Shown in pieces: positions 5,717-7,475 of a stretch of DNA of 7,475 bases; the stretch's first letter is position 1, and each line of letters opens with the position of its first letter. Source of the DNA: an uncultured bacterium (GTDB lineage Bacteria > Spirochaetota > Spirochaetia > Sphaerochaetales > Sphaerochaetaceae); the NCBI GenBank assembly GCA_905215015.1, contig CAJMOS010000125.1, forward strand, positions 1-7,475, in the 5' to 3' direction. The notes beneath the pieces are model-generated. The model saw only the letters and a list, made by a program, of their open reading frames with translations, was not told the DNA's origin and did not search any database. The translations under genes were made by a program, and so were the position numbers.

Positions 5717-6346
5717 TCAAAACTCGTATACAATGCCGAGTTGGTAATTCAGCCTGTTGGTGTCCCAGTTGGCATCTAAGGGGATGTATCCGACACCACC
5801 TAGCGCGAGAAATGATCCCTTGCGCGCGGTCATGTACGCAGCGGCTCCAAAATCCATGTCCATGTTCGCCTGTGCGCCAAAGCCGAGACCAAGATGCCAG
5901 CGATTGAGTTCCTTATCCTGCTTTGCGATGGTTGCGTTCCTCTCCTCGAGAGTAGCCGCCAAGGCTCCGATACTCTCCGCCTGGTCGACAAGCACCTGAT
6001 ACGTCTCCTTGGCATCTGCCTGGCTAAGCTTGACAGTACGGTCCCCAGCCTCAATCTTTTTTGCTAATGGAGTCTCTGAGACGGTCTGCTGCGGCTCTGC
6101 CACGGTCGGCGTCTCGACGGCTTCGGTCAATGAGGTATCGCTCGGCTGCTGTGCCGTAGCTTCCGTGGTCGCCGCTACGGGTGCCGAGATCACGGCCGAT
6201 ACGGGTCCTGCCGTCTTCTTCCCCGGATAGAGCGGATTGCTCCAGGAGCCAGCCCAGCACAGCGATCCCACCACGAAGAAGAGCCCTGCCAACACGGCGG
6301 TTCTTCCAGCATAACTTCCAAAGCGCATATAAGATTTTCCACACAT
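5717..6346 (-). CDS. Secreted coiled-coil protein with four-strand C-terminal beta domain (putative outer-membrane anchor)
   Basis: 209 aa. Residues 1-32 look like a Sec signal peptide (basic start, core AVLAGLFFVVGSL, cleavage likely after CWA). Residues 34-95 are an Ala/Pro/Thr/Val/Ser-rich linker; about 96-147 a helical, coiled-coil-like stretch; 149-209 four amphipathic strands (WHLGLGFGAQ, DFGAAAYMTA, FLALGGVGYIPL, YQLGIVYEF) with a terminal Phe, the usual recognition signal for outer-membrane barrel assembly. Short helix plus four strands is the plan of trimeric autotransporter anchors, though I cannot show homology. The end module matches that of the gene at 4879-5553 (RWHL, then G-rich strands). 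AAGGAGG (6360-6354) lies 7 nt before ATG 6346, and the start overlaps the previous gene's stop (TGATG), so translation is coupled. A terminator follows. Confidence 0.75.
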   Translation of the reverse strand: MCGKSYMRFGSYAGRTAVLAGLFFVVGSLCWAGSWSNPLYPGKKTAGPVSAVISAPVAATTEATAQQPSDTSLTEAVETPTVAEPQQTVSETPLAKKIEAGDRTVKLSQADAKETYQVLVDQAESIGALAATLEERNATIAKQDKELNRWHLGLGFGAQANMDMDFGAAAYMTARKGSFLALGGVGYIPLDANWDTNRLNYQLGIVYEF

Positions 6347-7119
6347 CAGTTAGCCTCCTTGGCTACAAGTCTCTTCTCGTTCTCCGTGAGTTGCTTCTCC
6401 GCGAGTTGCCCAACGTACTCGCCTACCATGCCGATCTCAGCATTCAGCAAGTCGATCTGGCTCTCTCCATCCTTTCGTCTTCCGAAGACGCGCAGCACCT
6501 TCGCCAGCACAAGCGCAACCTTGAGGTCAGAGAGGGACCTCATCTGGTCATCAAGCGGTTGGTCAATGCGAGGGCCTTCGCTAAAAGTGTCAGCCACATA
6601 GCGAGTCCGCACGATCTTCGAAAAGATGGCAACAAGTTTCGCCTTCGTCTTCGCCTTGCCAATCTTCCTGGCGCACCGGCCCTCCTCATACTTGATCAAG
6701 GTCGCCGGAGTCGCCTCCAGGACTGCATGCGTGTACGGGAAGTAGAACCACAAGACAGCCGCAGGTGCCCCGACTACCAGCATGATCACCCCGGCCAGGA
6801 AGAATGCTGCAGATGGCGCATATACCATGGCAGCCCAACCAGCAGTGGCTACATATGCCAGAGCGCACCCGACATACTCCTGCCAGATGCAGAGATCCCT
6901 GGCATTGTTCCACTTGCACGACCAGTCATCGGAAATCATCCAGCATGCGCCGACAATCAAAGCGTTGTAGAGTGCCTTGAGCACGAACTCCATATCGAGC
7001 GAGAAACCGTTGCCGAACCAAATGGCAAGAAGATAGAGCCCTGACCCTAACAATGCCGTCTCAATCACTTCCAAGCTGGATGCCTTGAAGGTGGTGATAG
7101 ATTCTTTTTTCTCAGTCAT
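6346..7119 (-). CDS. Four-TM membrane protein with basic cytoplasmic C-terminal domain
   Basis: 257 aa from ATG 7119, chosen because AGGAGG (7130-7125) lies 5 nt upstream; an ATG at 7161 would add 14 residues but has no ribosome site. There are four hydrophobic helices at about 18-36, 44-62, 82-100 and 104-127, in two hairpins. The remaining half is soluble: a Lys/Arg-rich segment (about 143-175, including KIGKAKTKAK), then a mixed region and a helical C-terminus (about 222-255). The even number of helices places both ends on the same side, likely cytoplasmic. I recognise no family. The gene lies between a small DNA-binding regulator and a secreted coiled-coil protein and overlaps the latter by one base. 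A holin-like or envelope-remodelling role fits the context but is not shown by sequence, and the protein is large for a typical holin. Confidence 0.7.
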   Translation of the reverse strand: MTEKKESITTFKASSLEVIETALLGSGLYLLAIWFGNGFSLDMEFVLKALYNALIVGACWMISDDWSCKWNNARDLCIWQEYVGCALAYVATAGWAAMVYAPSAAFFLAGVIMLVVGAPAAVLWFYFPYTHAVLEATPATLIKYEEGRCARKIGKAKTKAKLVAIFSKIVRTRYVADTFSEGPRIDQPLDDQMRSLSDLKVALVLAKVLRVFGRRKDGESQIDLLNAEIGMVGEYVGQLAEKQLTENEKRLVAKEAN

Positions 7120-7124
7120 AGAAT

Positions 7125-7130
7125 CCTCCT
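7125..7130 (-). promoter_or_regulatory. Ribosome binding site deciding the start of the four-TM protein
   Basis: AGGAGG on the minus strand is 5 nt before ATG 7119. This supports the 257-aa form over the 271-aa form starting at 7161. Confidence 0.75.
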
Positions 7131-7165
7131 GCCCTAACGTTCGCACATCCGGGAAAATCATTCTT

Positions 7166-7429
7166 TCAAGATTTTTTCATCCCCGGCTTCGGCTCGAAGT
7201 ATCGCTGTATCCGCATGGTGATCTCCATGCTCTCCTTGGCGATGGTGGAATAGGAGAGTCCCAGCTCGTCAGCAACTTCGTACAGGCTTCTGCCATGTAG
7301 GATATGAGCGTTGTAGATGCGCACCTGCCGATCAGACAGGCCGAGGGCATCCCTCACGGTCACCTTTGCGTAGTAGTCCCCGAATCTTCTCAACTCAGTG
7401 GCCCGCTTCGCGCTCTGGTTCTGGCCCAT
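7166..7429 (-). CDS. Small helix-turn-helix regulator (sigma region 4 / phage late-regulator-like)
   Basis: 87 aa. The central part follows the sigma-70 region 4/LuxR-type pattern: a helix with LSDRQVRIYNAHI (31-43), then HGRSLYEVADELGLSYSTIAK (45-65), where the E-V-A-x-E-L-G-L-S turn is the DNA-binding helix-turn-helix, and a final helix to about residue 77. A basic N-terminus (about 8-15) precedes it. There are no sigma region 2 or sensory domains, so it is more likely a stand-alone regulator such as the small late-transcription activators of phages than a full sigma factor. GGGAGG (7440-7435) lies 5 nt before ATG 7429. It is the first visible gene of the minus-strand run, 46 nt ahead of the four-TM protein, and could control that operon. 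Its target is unknown. Confidence 0.75.
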   Translation of the reverse strand: MGQNQSAKRATELRRFGDYYAKVTVRDALGLSDRQVRIYNAHILHGRSLYEVADELGLSYSTIAKESMEITMRIQRYFEPKPGMKKS

Positions 7430-7445
7430 TGCACCCTCCCAGGCC

Positions 7446-7454
7446 AGTGTACCA
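7446..7454 (-). promoter_or_regulatory. Possible extended -10 promoter of the minus-strand operon
   Basis: On the minus strand TGG precedes TACACT (7451-7446), four of six matches to TATAAT, giving an extended -10 form. No good -35 hexamer is visible in the bases left before the window edge. The implied leader would be only about 10 nt, with the ribosome site at its 5' end, so the call is weak. The true promoter may lie further right. Confidence 0.22.
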
Positions 7455-7475
7455 TCAGTAAGAAAAGAACACTTT

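Noticed and set aside
6181..7044. A 287-codon plus-strand frame
   Set aside because: It covers two genes on the minus strand that have good ribosome sites, a signal peptide and TM helices. The plus-strand product is low-complexity and featureless.
7433..7475. Search for a direct repeat of the tRNA 3' end (attR) in the right part of the window
   Set aside because: No stretch right of 3232 repeats the acceptor/T-arm sequence beyond the 8-nt TCGATTCC core, so the element's far end is not in this window.
1..7475. CRISPR array, insertion sequence, rRNA, or retron/defence system
   Set aside because: I saw no regularly spaced repeats, transposase, reverse transcriptase, nuclease or rRNA motifs in either strand.

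Overview
This window looks like a chromosomal junction in a diderm (outer-membrane-bearing) bacterium, with moderately GC-rich coding sequence. My best guess is a spirochaete of the Sphaerochaeta/Treponema type. I base this on the integrase, whose N-terminal style (a WW..C.YV segment and then ILPYWGK) I remember from spirochaetal elements, and on the divergent chaperone/usher pair. This is recalled similarity, not a search result.

Left part, 1-2930, host-like and all on the minus strand: a PapD-like periplasmic chaperone gene (2088-2885), then 6 nt later an outer-membrane usher-like gene that runs off the left edge (2081 to 1). The usher frame is open over its whole visible length but has no stop inside the window. 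The chaperone start codon lies 31 nt from a perfect Shine-Dalgarno sequence, and a 22-nt hairpin fills most of that gap.

Junction, 3115-3338: a complete tRNA-Pro(GGG) gene with its own promoter. About 106 bp further on, in the same direction, lies a full-length tyrosine recombinase. This is the classic layout of an element integrated at the 3' end of a tRNA gene. No second copy of the tRNA 3' end is present, so the other attachment site should lie beyond the right edge.

Right part, 3339-7475, element cargo. On the plus strand, the integrase is followed 19 nt later by a small lipoprotein gene. Meeting these genes head-on, with a 3-nt gap, is a minus-strand operon read from right to left: a small helix-turn-helix regulator (7429-7166), a four-TM membrane protein (7119-6346), a secreted coiled-coil/beta-strand protein ending in Phe (6346-5717), an intrinsic terminator (5668-5698), a 41-aa membrane peptide (5651-5526), and a protein with an inner-membrane anchor, a long coiled coil and a C-terminal beta domain ending in Trp (5553-4879). 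The two coiled-coil proteins share a C-terminal module (RWHL followed by four short beta strands).

The most interesting content is this envelope module. Its architecture suggests proteins bridging the inner and outer membranes: a phage-type lysis/spanin-like set, or a surface or envelope modification module. No endolysin, capsid, portal, terminase or replication gene is visible, so prophage, satellite and other integrative element cannot be told apart from this window.
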